Source of the DNA: Promethearchaeia archaeon
Lineage (GTDB): Archaea; Asgardarchaeota; Lokiarchaeia; Sigyniarchaeales; SOKP01
DNA: 64,000 nt
Assembly (NCBI GenBank): GCA_029856045.1
Contig: JAHQWG010000012.1
Coordinates: 124,001 to 188,000 of the forward strand
Direction of reading: 5' to 3'
The notes below the pieces were generated by a model. It was not told the DNA's origin, did not search any database, and worked only from the letters and a program-made list of their open reading frames with translations. This document shows positions 25,361 to 34,088 of the stretch, one piece after another. The position numbers and the translations under genes were made by a program. Numbering within the stretch: position 1 is the first letter of the stretch; the number at the start of each line of letters is the position of its first letter.

Positions 25361-26443
25361 TTATTGCCTTTCAGAAGTTGAAATACAAGAAGAGTCCCCA
25401 ATTATTATGTTTTCTTTGATAAGATCTTCCAGAGTAGAGAAATCTCCAATTAGACTACTTGAAGTAATAATTTGATTTAGAGATGTATTATCTCCAATTA
25501 TTGTATCCGAACAAATACATTTATTTAGAACGACATTATCTCCCAGAGAAACATATGGGCCTATTATCGAATTGGTGATTTTTGCATTTTCACCAATTAT
25601 TACTGGAGGTATTATTTTAGAAGATATAGAATTTCCTTTAATTCTTAAAGATTCATAAAGTGGATCAATTTGTTTTATCTCACTTAACAAATAGCGATTT
25701 CCCTCAATAAGACTCTCTGGACGACCAAAATCTAATATGATATCATGCATTTTATTTATTTTAACTTTTTTTCCCATTTCAATTAATTTTTGTATTATTG
25801 ATGTTAATTGGTGTTCTCTTCCATTATCAAGTGGAATTTCGTATTGTTTTTGGATTAATTCAAAAAAAATGGAAGAAACTGAATTATTGATTAAATATGC
25901 TCCTGAAACAGCAAGGTTTGAAATAAATTGCTCGGGTTTTTCTATAATCTTTTTTATATTACCACCCTCATCACATTGTACTACCCCATAATATTCTGGT
26001 TGTTTAACTTCTTGCACATTAATTAAAATATCAAATTGATCTTGATGAAAAGAGATTAACATTGATGAGTAGTCTCGAGTTGGTAATCTATCACCTAAAA
26101 TGATGAAAAAATCCTTATTTCTTACATAATCTTTAGCCAATAAAATGGCATCAGCTAAACCAGAGAAATAGGGTGCATCATCTTCAAAACCTAAAGGTTT
26201 TTGTTCTACAAAAAAAAGTTTATAATAATCTGAGTAATTTTCTTTTAAATAATCAGAAATCTGTCTTCCTTTATATCCAATAATAAATAGAAGATTTGTA
26301 CCTCGTGGAAAATTGTTTTTCAATTTAATCAATAAATGATCAATAAGTTTATTCCCTGCAATTTTTAAAAACGCCTTAGGCTTTGTATAAGTGAATGGTT
26401 GGAGTCTTTTTCCAACACCAGCTATCGGAATAACAATCCACAT
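25361..26443 (-). CDS. Sugar-1-phosphate nucleotidyltransferase with left-handed beta-helix tail
   Basis: 360 residues. WIVIPIAGVGKRLQPFTYTKPKAFLKIAG holds the GxGxRLxPxTxxxPK nucleotide-binding loop (shown split: AGVGKRLQPFT then KPKAFL). ILGDRLP is the metal-binding GD, and GVVQCDEGGNIKKIIEKP is the family strand with EKP. From about residue 265 hexapeptide repeats (IIPPVIIGENAKI, SIIGPYVSLGDNVVL, DTIIGDNTSL) form a left-handed beta-helix, as in GlmU or archaeal RmlA-long. It makes an NDP-sugar for glycans or lipids; the exact sugar is not determinable. Confidence 0.92.
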   Translation of the reverse strand: MWIVIPIAGVGKRLQPFTYTKPKAFLKIAGNKLIDHLLIKLKNNFPRGTNLLFIIGYKGRQISDYLKENYSDYYKLFFVEQKPLGFEDDAPYFSGLADAILLAKDYVRNKDFFIILGDRLPTRDYSSMLISFHQDQFDILINVQEVKQPEYYGVVQCDEGGNIKKIIEKPEQFISNLAVSGAYLINNSVSSIFFELIQKQYEIPLDNGREHQLTSIIQKLIEMGKKVKINKMHDIILDFGRPESLIEGNRYLLSEIKQIDPLYESLRIKGNSISSKIIPPVIIGENAKITNSIIGPYVSLGDNVVLNKCICSDTIIGDNTSLNQIITSSSLIGDFSTLEDLIKENIIIGDSSCISTSERQ

Positions 26444-26574
26444 ATTTTGAGGAGCTTGTTTTTATTTTTAATATATTAATGCGCTTATTTAATAGTTATA
26501 TTAAATCATGTAGGATATTATTTAGAATTATACTATAAAATAAGAGTAAATAATAATTAATTTTCGGTTTAAAA

Positions 26575-27093
26575 TTATTGGTTTAAAATTTTATCCACGA
26601 TTTGGTATATTCTTGCTCTTTTTAACTGATCTTTAACGAGAGATTTCAACTTACGTAAATAATATCTATCAGAATTGTTCAATTTATCAATATATGCATA
26701 TTTTTTTAAGGTTAAGGTTAATTTTTCATCAAAAAAAGTAGGAGGTATCTCTTTTAATAACTCTATATTGCTCTCTTTATCATTTGTGTCAAGATTTTCA
26801 TTAGAATTAATCAATTCTTTATATTTATAGTTTAAATTTGTAATCCATGTTATTAAATTATCAAGGTCTCCACGTAGATAAGTTCTCGAATTTAAAAATT
26901 CTTTAAATTCCAATACATAAGAGATAAAAGCATTTATTGGGTCTTTCAATTCTGATTCTTGCTTTTGACTCTTCTTAATTGATTCTTTTATTTTTTTTAG
27001 CTTCTGTTCTTTAAAAGGGGATATAATTTTCGTTTTTGATTTTGCTTTATTATTTTTTGAGTTATCCTCATCCAACCATTTATTTAAAGACAT
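26575..27093 (-). CDS. Hypothetical charged helical protein
   Basis: 172 residues. Residues 1-50 are Lys/Ser/Asn-rich and probably disordered (NSKNNKAKSKTK, KKIKESIKKSQKQ). The remaining part is helical with conserved-looking hydrophobic spacing (DPINAFISYVLEFKEFL, LDNLITWITNL, LTLTLKKYAYIDKL). No family is recognised. It is divergent from the HAD gene, with 63 nt between starts, and downstream on its strand lies the nucleotidyltransferase gene start (131 nt away). Confidence 0.65.
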   Translation of the reverse strand: MSLNKWLDEDNSKNNKAKSKTKIISPFKEQKLKKIKESIKKSQKQESELKDPINAFISYVLEFKEFLNSRTYLRGDLDNLITWITNLNYKYKELINSNENLDTNDKESNIELLKEIPPTFFDEKLTLTLKKYAYIDKLNNSDRYYLRKLKSLVKDQLKRARIYQIVDKILNQ

Positions 27094-27156
27094 TTAATTT
27101 CGTTATACTCAATAAATTTTTATAATCTTCTTATTAAATGTTTAATGTGATTAATA

Positions 27157-27957
27157 ATGGATAATTTATTTAAGAATAAAATCAAACCTAAAGGTATTAT
27201 TTTTGATTTTGGTTTCACACTATTCTATTTTAAAAATCCATCGCTTGAAAGATATATAGAAATTGAATATCAAGGTCTAAATTTAGTTGCAGAATTTTTA
27301 AAAAACGAAGGGCTCTTTAATAAGAATCAAATTGATACATTTGTTGAAAATGTTAAGAAACAGAACAGAAAATTTTGGCAATTGAGCATAAAGACCAAAT
27401 TAGAATATCCTACTGCGAAAATTCTAGAATTTGTCTTAAAGAATATGAAGAATTTGGAACCTTCTATGTTAGAAAAATTTCTCACTACTGAAAATTTAAA
27501 AAAAATATCTGATAAATATCATTCGTTTTCTGATGATGCATGGATTCCTTTTGCAGATACTAAACAAACCTTAATAACGTTATTAGATGCAAAGATTAAA
27601 ACAGCTGTTTTATCTAATGCTAAACATCATGATAGTATAATTAAAATGCTTAAGAAACATAATCTTTTAAATTATTTTAATACAATTGTAACATCTGCAG
27701 GTTTCGGTAAGAGAAAACCAAATATAGAAATATTTCATTTTACTCTTGAAGAATTAGGTTTATCTCATTGCCCAGAGAGTTGCCTTATGATAGGAGACGA
27801 AGCAGCGGATATGATTGGTGGAAAAAAAACCAAATTAAATACATTTTTAATAAAAAGATCTTTTAAATTCCCCTTCGAACAAGATATCCTGCCTAAATAT
27901 AAACCAGATTATACAATCAATAAAATTTCTGATATCTTAAATTATATTCAGATTTAA
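27157..27957 (+). CDS. HAD-superfamily hydrolase
   Basis: 266 residues. Motif I is IIFDFGFTLF with nucleophile D17; the second acidic residue of the usual DxDxT is Gly19, so the general acid/base Asp is absent. Motif II is TAVLSNAKH, motif III is the Lys in GFGKRKPN, and motif IV is LMIGDEAADMIGGKK. A helical cap domain lies between residues 25 and 120. Length and order fit the subfamily of haloacid dehalogenase/phosphatase enzymes with a C1 cap. D+2 = Gly occurs in some sHADs and lowers confidence in phosphatase activity. The gene is convergent with the radical SAM gene, overlapping by 4 nt. Confidence 0.88.
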   Translation: MDNLFKNKIKPKGIIFDFGFTLFYFKNPSLERYIEIEYQGLNLVAEFLKNEGLFNKNQIDTFVENVKKQNRKFWQLSIKTKLEYPTAKILEFVLKNMKNLEPSMLEKFLTTENLKKISDKYHSFSDDAWIPFADTKQTLITLLDAKIKTAVLSNAKHHDSIIKMLKKHNLLNYFNTIVTSAGFGKRKPNIEIFHFTLEELGLSHCPESCLMIGDEAADMIGGKKTKLNTFLIKRSFKFPFEQDILPKYKPDYTINKISDILNYIQI

Positions 27958-29504
27958 TTCTCTCCTTCATGCTTAGATTCGATTTCTACCTCATATACAT
28001 CTAAAAATTCAATCATATTCTTAATTAAATTATCAAGAAATGTTATTCTATTTTTTTCATATATTATTTTTACAAAAGAATCTTCCAATCTATTTTTTGA
28101 TTCTTTTAAATGTTTAATATTTAATTCTTGCAATTCAATATAGGAATCTCTATATAAATTCAAAATTTCTCTTAAGGATAAATTTTTACTAGGGCGAACA
28201 CAAGTTAAACCATAATCTAATTGTTCCTTATATTTCCACCAATCAAGAAAATAAAATTCACTTCCATATGTCTCTCGATAATAATCCAAATTGCAATATA
28301 GTGGCGTTCCTGGAAAATTTCGAAATAAATTATAATTCAAATTAACTAAATCAACTTTCTCAGAAATCTTTTTCGCAAAATCAAATGTTTCCTTAAAAGA
28401 TTGTCTTGTTTCGCCAGGATGATTGATAATAATATTTAAAACGCAGAACATCTCCAACTTTTCTGAAATTTTCATAATTTCATTAAATTTTTCTATATAT
28501 TGAGCGGGATTTTTGGTTTTATTCATGATTGAAAGCATTTGTTTCGAATAAGTCTCTAATCCATACATCAATGAGACTTTTCGGGCTGCCAGTTTAGTTA
28601 AAACATCTTCATTTAAAACATCCAACCGACATTCGGCCCACACGTGAAAATCAGGCTCTATAGGGTATAAATCCAAAAATTTTAATAGCCATTGCCGATT
28701 AAAGCCGAAAATGGGGTCATAAAAAGCATATGATTTAATATTATTAATTTCACCAAATTTAAGCATAGATTCAAATTCTATTTTTGCACGTTTTGGAGTA
28801 TAACTTCTCCATTTTTTATGTATGTTTCCAGTTCCTTCAATCAATTTTTTTTCCATACAAAATGAGCAATTAAAAGGACAACCCCTACTAAGAGAAATGC
28901 TTAATGTGGTGAATTCTTTTAAATATTTTTCATATAAAGAGAAATCTATTACCGGAAGATCATCTAATTGTTCAATGGGATTGTTTAAATATTTTTTAGG
29001 TGTTTTTCTCTTTTTAAATCCATCATTAATAATATCTAGGAAGGATCTTTCACCCTCTCCAATAATAATATAATCTATAGGTGTCTGGTTAAATATAAAA
29101 TCCTGAGGGACAGAGCTAACATGAGCTCCACCTAAAACAATGGGAATTTGCGGATAATTCTTCTGGAAATATTTCGCAATCATCATAGTAGGAATAAAAT
29201 GCTTTGATGTGGGAACGGTTATTGCAATAATTGAATTTGTATCTAACTCAAAATTTATTGTGTCTATTAATTTATCCATTTGAGAGTGAAATTTTTCTAT
29301 TGGTTCAAATTGATTTGGATTAAAATTACCTAACTTCTCTTCTTTAATTAGGTCAATTATATCAGTTTTCACATTTCCTATCTTACTCTTTATGAGATTC
29401 TCTATATAAACGGGTCCTATTAAGATTTCTTCGAGCATATACTCTTTCTTCCCTAAAATATTTGGATTCACAAATAAGATATTTAATTTTTCTTCTTTAA
29501 TCAT
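27954..29504 (-). CDS. B12-binding-type radical SAM protein
   Basis: 516 residues. The N-terminal 180 residues have a Rossmann-like B12-binding layout: LNILFVNPN at the start, IIAITVPTSKHF, IPIVLGGAHVSSVP and DYIIIGEGE. The radical SAM core begins with SLSRGCPFNCSFC, a proper CxxxCxxC for the 4Fe-4S cluster (about residues 207-214). HVWAECRLDVL and LMYGLETYS are the glycine-rich and SAM-binding strands. A C-terminal helical region with WWKYKEQLDYGL follows. Family members do methylations or ring rearrangements on lipids, cofactors or peptides; the substrate is not apparent. No His is seen at the usual DxHxxG cobalamin ligand site, which is common in this class. Confidence 0.93.
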   Translation of the reverse strand: MIKEEKLNILFVNPNILGKKEYMLEEILIGPVYIENLIKSKIGNVKTDIIDLIKEEKLGNFNPNQFEPIEKFHSQMDKLIDTINFELDTNSIIAITVPTSKHFIPTMMIAKYFQKNYPQIPIVLGGAHVSSVPQDFIFNQTPIDYIIIGEGERSFLDIINDGFKKRKTPKKYLNNPIEQLDDLPVIDFSLYEKYLKEFTTLSISLSRGCPFNCSFCMEKKLIEGTGNIHKKWRSYTPKRAKIEFESMLKFGEINNIKSYAFYDPIFGFNRQWLLKFLDLYPIEPDFHVWAECRLDVLNEDVLTKLAARKVSLMYGLETYSKQMLSIMNKTKNPAQYIEKFNEIMKISEKLEMFCVLNIIINHPGETRQSFKETFDFAKKISEKVDLVNLNYNLFRNFPGTPLYCNLDYYRETYGSEFYFLDWWKYKEQLDYGLTCVRPSKNLSLREILNLYRDSYIELQELNIKHLKESKNRLEDSFVKIIYEKNRITFLDNLIKNMIEFLDVYEVEIESKHEGEN

Positions 29505-29662
29505 ATCAATAATATTTAAAATTATTTAGAGTTTAAAATCTCCGATAAATTTACTTAAAATTATACATTTTAAATTTAATAGGATTTTCAATTTTCTTCA
29601 TAATATTTTAAGGAATTATGGAAATTTAACAAAATTTTCATTTATTTCTTAATTTAAAGTTA

Positions 29663-29673
29663 TTTTTAAATAG
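29663..29673 (+). promoter_or_regulatory. TATA box, leaderless transcript for the gene at 29696
   Basis: TTTTTAAATAG has its centre near 29668. Transcription should begin at about 29693, only a few bases from the ATG at 29696, so the mRNA is probably leaderless. Confidence 0.55.
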
Positions 29674-29695
29674 ATTCTATTAGAATTTAATATTA

Positions 29696-31066
29696 ATGTT
29701 AAAAGCGGAAATTAAAAAAAGTATTATCAATGATATATCTTCTCATAGGTTAGGCGCAGTCTTATATATTGAGATTTATAATTTTATTTGTAGCTCGAAA
29801 AGTCCTAATCCAATTTCTGAGAATAAATTACATGAAATACTTTTTAAAATGATTAAATCTAAAGAACTCGATTTGATAATTCCGGATCCTTTTTTAATCA
29901 AATGGGAAAAAAAAACTTTAAAAAATTTAAACTATCTGCAAGATAACGACCATTACGTAAGAAATTTTTATTACATCAATGATAAGCTTATCAATAACTC
30001 AAATAAAAATCAACCCTTAATTGATACAAGGCCTTTAAATAAAGATGAAGGTGGAAAATTAGAATTAACTGCAGAGAGATTTATTAATATTATTTCAAAA
30101 TTTCCCAGAATCAAAGAAAAGATTATTTTTTCATTACCAAATAAATTTCCTTCAATAAAATTACATTTTATTGATAATATATTTGAAAGGGAAAAATTAG
30201 TAGAGAAATCTTTTGATACTCAAATTAAAAAGATTGATAAAAAACAAGATAAAATTGTAATAAAATTAAAGGAACAGGAAGATGCAATTGAACTTATCAA
30301 AAAATATCGAGAGAAATATATGTGTGTTTATATTACTCTTATAGAAACAATTCAAAAAGAATTATCCTATCTGGAAAAATATAAATCTAAGATTGATAAT
30401 TATGAGGAAATATATAGTGATGTTATGGAAGCTTTTAAAAAATATTCTATAATGTTCGCCGAAGAGGCATGGACTGAAGATTCAATAACAGTTCGGAAGG
30501 GAATAATTATAAAAACTGGAAAACTATATTATTCTTCTGTAATTTTTAAAGAAGAGTTCTTTTTAATCAAAGGAAATCAAGAGTATTGGGTACTTTTTGA
30601 TATGAAAAAATTTCCAGGTTTATTAAATTTTTTATTAAAATTAGGATACGAGGAAATGGGGATTGATAAAAAAAATGATTTAAACAGAGTTGGATCAAAA
30701 TTAACTTTTGAATTTCCATTTTCGAACGTAGAGCAATTATTTTTTTTATGTAAATATATTTTTATGGCAAACTTATTTCATTTACTATTTTTAATAAATT
30801 TATTTTTTAAGATAAATGGAGATCTTACAAAATTAGACGAAAAAAGAGATAACTTATCTGAAATATTTTTACCCATTTTAAAACCACTATTTAACATTAA
30901 TCAAGTAAAACCTGCAAAAAAGATCACTTTTGCATTCCCTGATGCAAACAAGGACGAAATGAATATAATATTTCATCGATTCCTTTTTTTCAATTCTCGT
31001 ATAGTTGAACAAAAGTTACGATTTTTTCAATCATTATACAAACGAAAATTAGAAAAAACTGGTTAG
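29696..31066 (+). CDS. Unknown protein with central coiled coil
   Basis: 456 residues, no recognised family. Residues 1-90 may hold a winged-helix-like fold (IEIYNFICSS, ISENKLHEILFKMIKSKELDLII). Residues 165-235 form a coiled coil (EKSFDTQIKKIDKKQDKIVIKLKEQ in two blocks). Residues 240-456 are mixed, with strands IKTGKLYYSSVIF and EYWVLFDMKKFP and a hydrophobic stretch near 350-372 that could be a membrane-associated helix. An N-terminal DNA-binding-like module plus coiled coil would suit a structural or regulatory protein. Its stop lies 4 nt from the 3' end of the tRNA on the opposite strand. Confidence 0.75.
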   Translation: MLKAEIKKSIINDISSHRLGAVLYIEIYNFICSSKSPNPISENKLHEILFKMIKSKELDLIIPDPFLIKWEKKTLKNLNYLQDNDHYVRNFYYINDKLINNSNKNQPLIDTRPLNKDEGGKLELTAERFINIISKFPRIKEKIIFSLPNKFPSIKLHFIDNIFEREKLVEKSFDTQIKKIDKKQDKIVIKLKEQEDAIELIKKYREKYMCVYITLIETIQKELSYLEKYKSKIDNYEEIYSDVMEAFKKYSIMFAEEAWTEDSITVRKGIIIKTGKLYYSSVIFKEEFFLIKGNQEYWVLFDMKKFPGLLNFLLKLGYEEMGIDKKNDLNRVGSKLTFEFPFSNVEQLFFLCKYIFMANLFHLLFLINLFFKINGDLTKLDEKRDNLSEIFLPILKPLFNINQVKPAKKITFAFPDANKDEMNIIFHRFLFFNSRIVEQKLRFFQSLYKRKLEKTG

Positions 31067-31069
31067 AAA

Positions 31070-31191
31070 TGGGGGTAGGGGGATTTATTCACAAAAAGCG
31101 AAATGCTTTTTCTTTTGAACCCTCGGCCTTTAGCTCCGCAAGCTAACGCCCTTTCTGGAACAAAAAGTTATCCATACTAGGCTATACCCCC
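31070..31191 (-). tRNA. tRNA-Arg (anticodon GCG) with apparent insertions in D-loop and T-loop
   Basis: Read on the minus strand from 31191. The acceptor stem is GGGGGTA (31191-31185) with TACCCCC (31077-31071), discriminator A at 31070, no encoded CCA. D-stem GCCT pairs GGGC (31151-31148). The anticodon arm is TTAGC - TTGCGGA - GCTAA with anticodon GCG at 31139-31137. The variable loop is AGGCC. The T-stem GAGGG pairs CCCCC (one A.C mismatch), and TTC follows in the T-loop. The anticodon loop is uninterrupted. The D-loop is 27 nt (31178-31152, about 16 extra), and its insert can pair CTTT with AAAG. The T-loop is 37 nt (about 30 extra) with a perfect hairpin AAAAAGC-ATTTC-GCTTTTT. These look like noncanonical archaeal tRNA introns. 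Confidence 0.82.
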
Positions 31192-31686
31192 ATATTTCTT
31201 ATATATTTTCTTTTCAATCTATATATATTCTAAATCTTTCCTACATTATAATTTTATTAATTATCATTTTTCTATGTTTTAGAGATTCTTTAACTTCTGG
31301 CTTTCCCAGTTGATCCCCAATTTACGAGATCTTATCCAAATATGAAATCTCAATACTTATTCTGGTTAAATGAATTATGTCAAAGATATATTCAAATATA
31401 GAAAATATTTAAATTTTATAAGTTCTTCATTATCAAATTTTTTAATTTTATATGTACTTGATTAAATGCTCTGCTTTACATTAAGAAGTTGTTTAAGTAG
31501 TTCCGATTTACTAAAGAGGACTTTATCAATTATAATTATATTTAATTTTAATCTTTTCAAAAAAGGAAGATTAATAAATCCTATTTTTTATTCACGTAAT
31601 ATAAGGGTTATTAATAAAAAGATAGACCCTTTAAAAAATAACTCAAAAGACTGGAATTTAGTTTAAACAAACTAATTTGAGGAAAT
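31192..31686. other. Intergenic region between tRNA-Arg and histidine kinase
   Basis: About 495 nt, AT-rich. AT-rich TATA-like tracts on the minus strand at about 31200-31235 probably belong to the tRNA promoter. On the plus strand ATTTTATAAG near 31415 is a TATA-like element well before the kinase. A 66-codon frame at 31466-31666 has no ribosome binding site and an unconvincing composition. I saw no further RNA gene. Confidence 0.5.
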
Positions 31687-34020
31687 ATGACTTTTAGTTT
31701 AGAGTTAGCAAAAGAAAAATTTAAGGACCTTTTTAAATATTCTTTAGACCTAATTTATGTTCATGATTTTAGAGGAAAATTTCTTGATGCAAATGAAATC
31801 ACGTTAGAAAAACTAGGTTATAAAAGGGAAGAAATTAACAATTTAAGTTTCAAGGATTTGATTAGTAAAGATCAATTAACAGTAGCATTTAAGGCATTAA
31901 CAGAAATTAGAGATTTTGGAAAGCAAATAACACCTAGAGAATATAGACTTAAAACGAAAAATGGAGATTTTATTTATGTCGAAACATATGGCATTCCGCT
32001 AAAAGAGGATGGAAAAATTTTTGGAATTTTTGGGATTGCTAGAGATATTACAGAACGGATGATAGCAGAACAAAAATTAAAAGAATCCGAAGAGAAATAT
32101 CGAAGACTTGTTAATAACATAACAGATATAATAATAGAGGAGGACCTCAATAGCAAAATTTTATATCTAAGTCCCAAAATTTTTGAGATTTTGGGTTATC
32201 AACCTCAAGAACTAATTGGATCAAAATTGTATAAATATATTCATCCCAAGGATTTTCCAATGGCTGTGGAAAGAGCAAAAGAATTAGTAAATACTGGGAA
32301 GATTGAAGCACTGCGTTATAGATTACGCCATAAAGATGGACATTATGTTGAAACATCTGCAAAAGGTACTATATATAAAATTAATGGAAAAAACAGATAT
32401 ATTGGTGTAATAAGGGACATCACCGAACAAATAAAAGCAACACAAAAACTAAAAGAATCAGTAGAAAAATATAGAGCAGTAGTCGAACAGGCAAATGACG
32501 GTATCGTGATAATTCAAAATGAGTTATTCAAATATGTAAATCCCAATATTTGTGAAATGTCGGGTTATACTCGTGAAGAGTTAATAGATAATTCATTTAA
32601 AATTATAGTGAATCCCGAAGTAGTTGATGAGGTAGCAGATAGACATACACGTAGAATGGTGGGAGAAGATGTTCTTAAAAAATACGACACTCTACTTATT
32701 AGTAAAGATGGAAAGAGAATTGACGTGTCAGTTAATGTAAGTATTATTATGTATAATGGAAAACCTGCAAATTTAACCATTTTTCATAATATCACTGAAC
32801 GCAAGAAAATGGAGGAGAGATTAAAAGAATCGGAAGAAAAATATCGAGATATACTTGATAATATTGAAGAAGGATATTTTGAACTTGATCTGAATGGTAA
32901 TTTTACTTTTGTAAATGAATATCATAGTAATTTCTTAGGTATTCCAAAAGATGAAATAATAGGAAAAAATTATGCAGATTTTGTAGATCAGAAATATAAA
33001 AAAATGTTATTTAAAATCTTCACTCAAGTTTATAGAGAAGAGGTTCCTAGTGCAACATTTGATGTTGAGGTTACTAGATATGACGGAGTGAAACGAGTAT
33101 ATGAAGGTACTTGTAATTTAAAATTAGATTCTAACGGTAAAAAAATTGGTTTTTACAGTCTAACCCGTGATATCACAGAAAGAAAAAAAATGGAGGCGTT
33201 AAGAGAAAAATTTACAGAGCAATTAAAAATTGAAGTAGGTATGAAAACCAAGGAATTGCAAGAGATAATATCCCAACAAAAATTGTACCTTGAACAAATC
33301 ATAAAAGCCTCACAGTTTAAGACAGAATTTATGGGTTCAATGTCTCATGAGTTAAGAACTCCTCTAAATGCAATTATTGGATTTACTGATTTACTTCTTG
33401 AGAGTTCTTATGGACCAGTAAATGAAGATCAATTCGATTTTCTTAAGGATATTAAATCTTCTGGAGAACACTTGTTATATATGATAGATCAGATTTTAAA
33501 TATTTCAAGAATTGAAGCGGGCGAATTAAATTTAAGATTCCAAGAAATTAACTTAAAAAGTCATATTGCTCAAATAAAGTCATCAATTCAGCCTATGTAT
33601 GAAAAGAAAAAATTAGAATTTGAAATTATTGGGTTAGATACGGATAAAAGTATTTATGCAGATCCAATAAGGTTAAAGGAAATATTTTATAACTTATTAA
33701 CTAATGCCATAAAATTCACTAATAAAGGAAAAATAACACTTAAAATTTTGGACAAAGAAGATCAGTGGGAATTTCAAGTGATTGATACAGGTATAGGGAT
33801 TATGAAGAAAAATTTTGATTTAATCTTTAAGGAATTTAAGAGGGTAGAATCTCCAGAGGTTATTGCTGTTTTGGGAAGTGGGTTAGGATTACCAATAACT
33901 AGAAAATTAGTATATATGCACGGAGGAACAATTTCTTTTACAAGCGAAATAGGTAAAGGTTCAACTTTTATTTTTACTATTCCAAGAAATATAGAGCAAA
34001 AAAATCAAGAATTAGAATAA
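31687..34020 (+). CDS. PAS-domain sensor histidine kinase (four PAS domains)
   Basis: 777 residues; TTTGAGGAAAT gives a ribosome binding site before ATG 31687. Four PAS/PAC units lie at about 12-125, 138-250, 262-375 and 388-505, each ending in a DITER/DITEQ/NITER motif and joined by LKESEEKYR linkers. A short coiled coil follows, then HisKA with FMGSMSHELRTPLNAIIGF and the phosphorylated histidine at H554. The ATPase domain has the N box (NLLTNAIKFT from about 669), DTGIGI and GSGLGLPITRKLV. There is no membrane segment, so it senses an internal cue. No response regulator gene lies nearby. Such hybrids are often acquired from bacteria. Confidence 0.97.
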   Translation: MTFSLELAKEKFKDLFKYSLDLIYVHDFRGKFLDANEITLEKLGYKREEINNLSFKDLISKDQLTVAFKALTEIRDFGKQITPREYRLKTKNGDFIYVETYGIPLKEDGKIFGIFGIARDITERMIAEQKLKESEEKYRRLVNNITDIIIEEDLNSKILYLSPKIFEILGYQPQELIGSKLYKYIHPKDFPMAVERAKELVNTGKIEALRYRLRHKDGHYVETSAKGTIYKINGKNRYIGVIRDITEQIKATQKLKESVEKYRAVVEQANDGIVIIQNELFKYVNPNICEMSGYTREELIDNSFKIIVNPEVVDEVADRHTRRMVGEDVLKKYDTLLISKDGKRIDVSVNVSIIMYNGKPANLTIFHNITERKKMEERLKESEEKYRDILDNIEEGYFELDLNGNFTFVNEYHSNFLGIPKDEIIGKNYADFVDQKYKKMLFKIFTQVYREEVPSATFDVEVTRYDGVKRVYEGTCNLKLDSNGKKIGFYSLTRDITERKKMEALREKFTEQLKIEVGMKTKELQEIISQQKLYLEQIIKASQFKTEFMGSMSHELRTPLNAIIGFTDLLLESSYGPVNEDQFDFLKDIKSSGEHLLYMIDQILNISRIEAGELNLRFQEINLKSHIAQIKSSIQPMYEKKKLEFEIIGLDTDKSIYADPIRLKEIFYNLLTNAIKFTNKGKITLKILDKEDQWEFQVIDTGIGIMKKNFDLIFKEFKRVESPEVIAVLGSGLGLPITRKLVYMHGGTISFTSEIGKGSTFIFTIPRNIEQKNQELE

Positions 34021-34088
34021 TAATCCTTATATTCTAAATCGGTTTAGTTATAAAAAATAGTTTATATTAGACATAACAGAAACTAAAA

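Noticed and set aside
31070-31191. Reading the same stem-rich segment as a plus-strand structured RNA or a MITE
   Set aside because: The minus strand gives the acceptor, D, anticodon and T arms in correct order with an anticodon in a 7-nt loop, which explains the structure better than a transposon end.
31466-31666. 66-codon plus-strand frame before the histidine kinase
   Set aside because: It directly follows a stop, has no ribosome binding site, and its composition (Ile, Leu, Asn, Arg without acidic balance) looks like random AT-rich translation.
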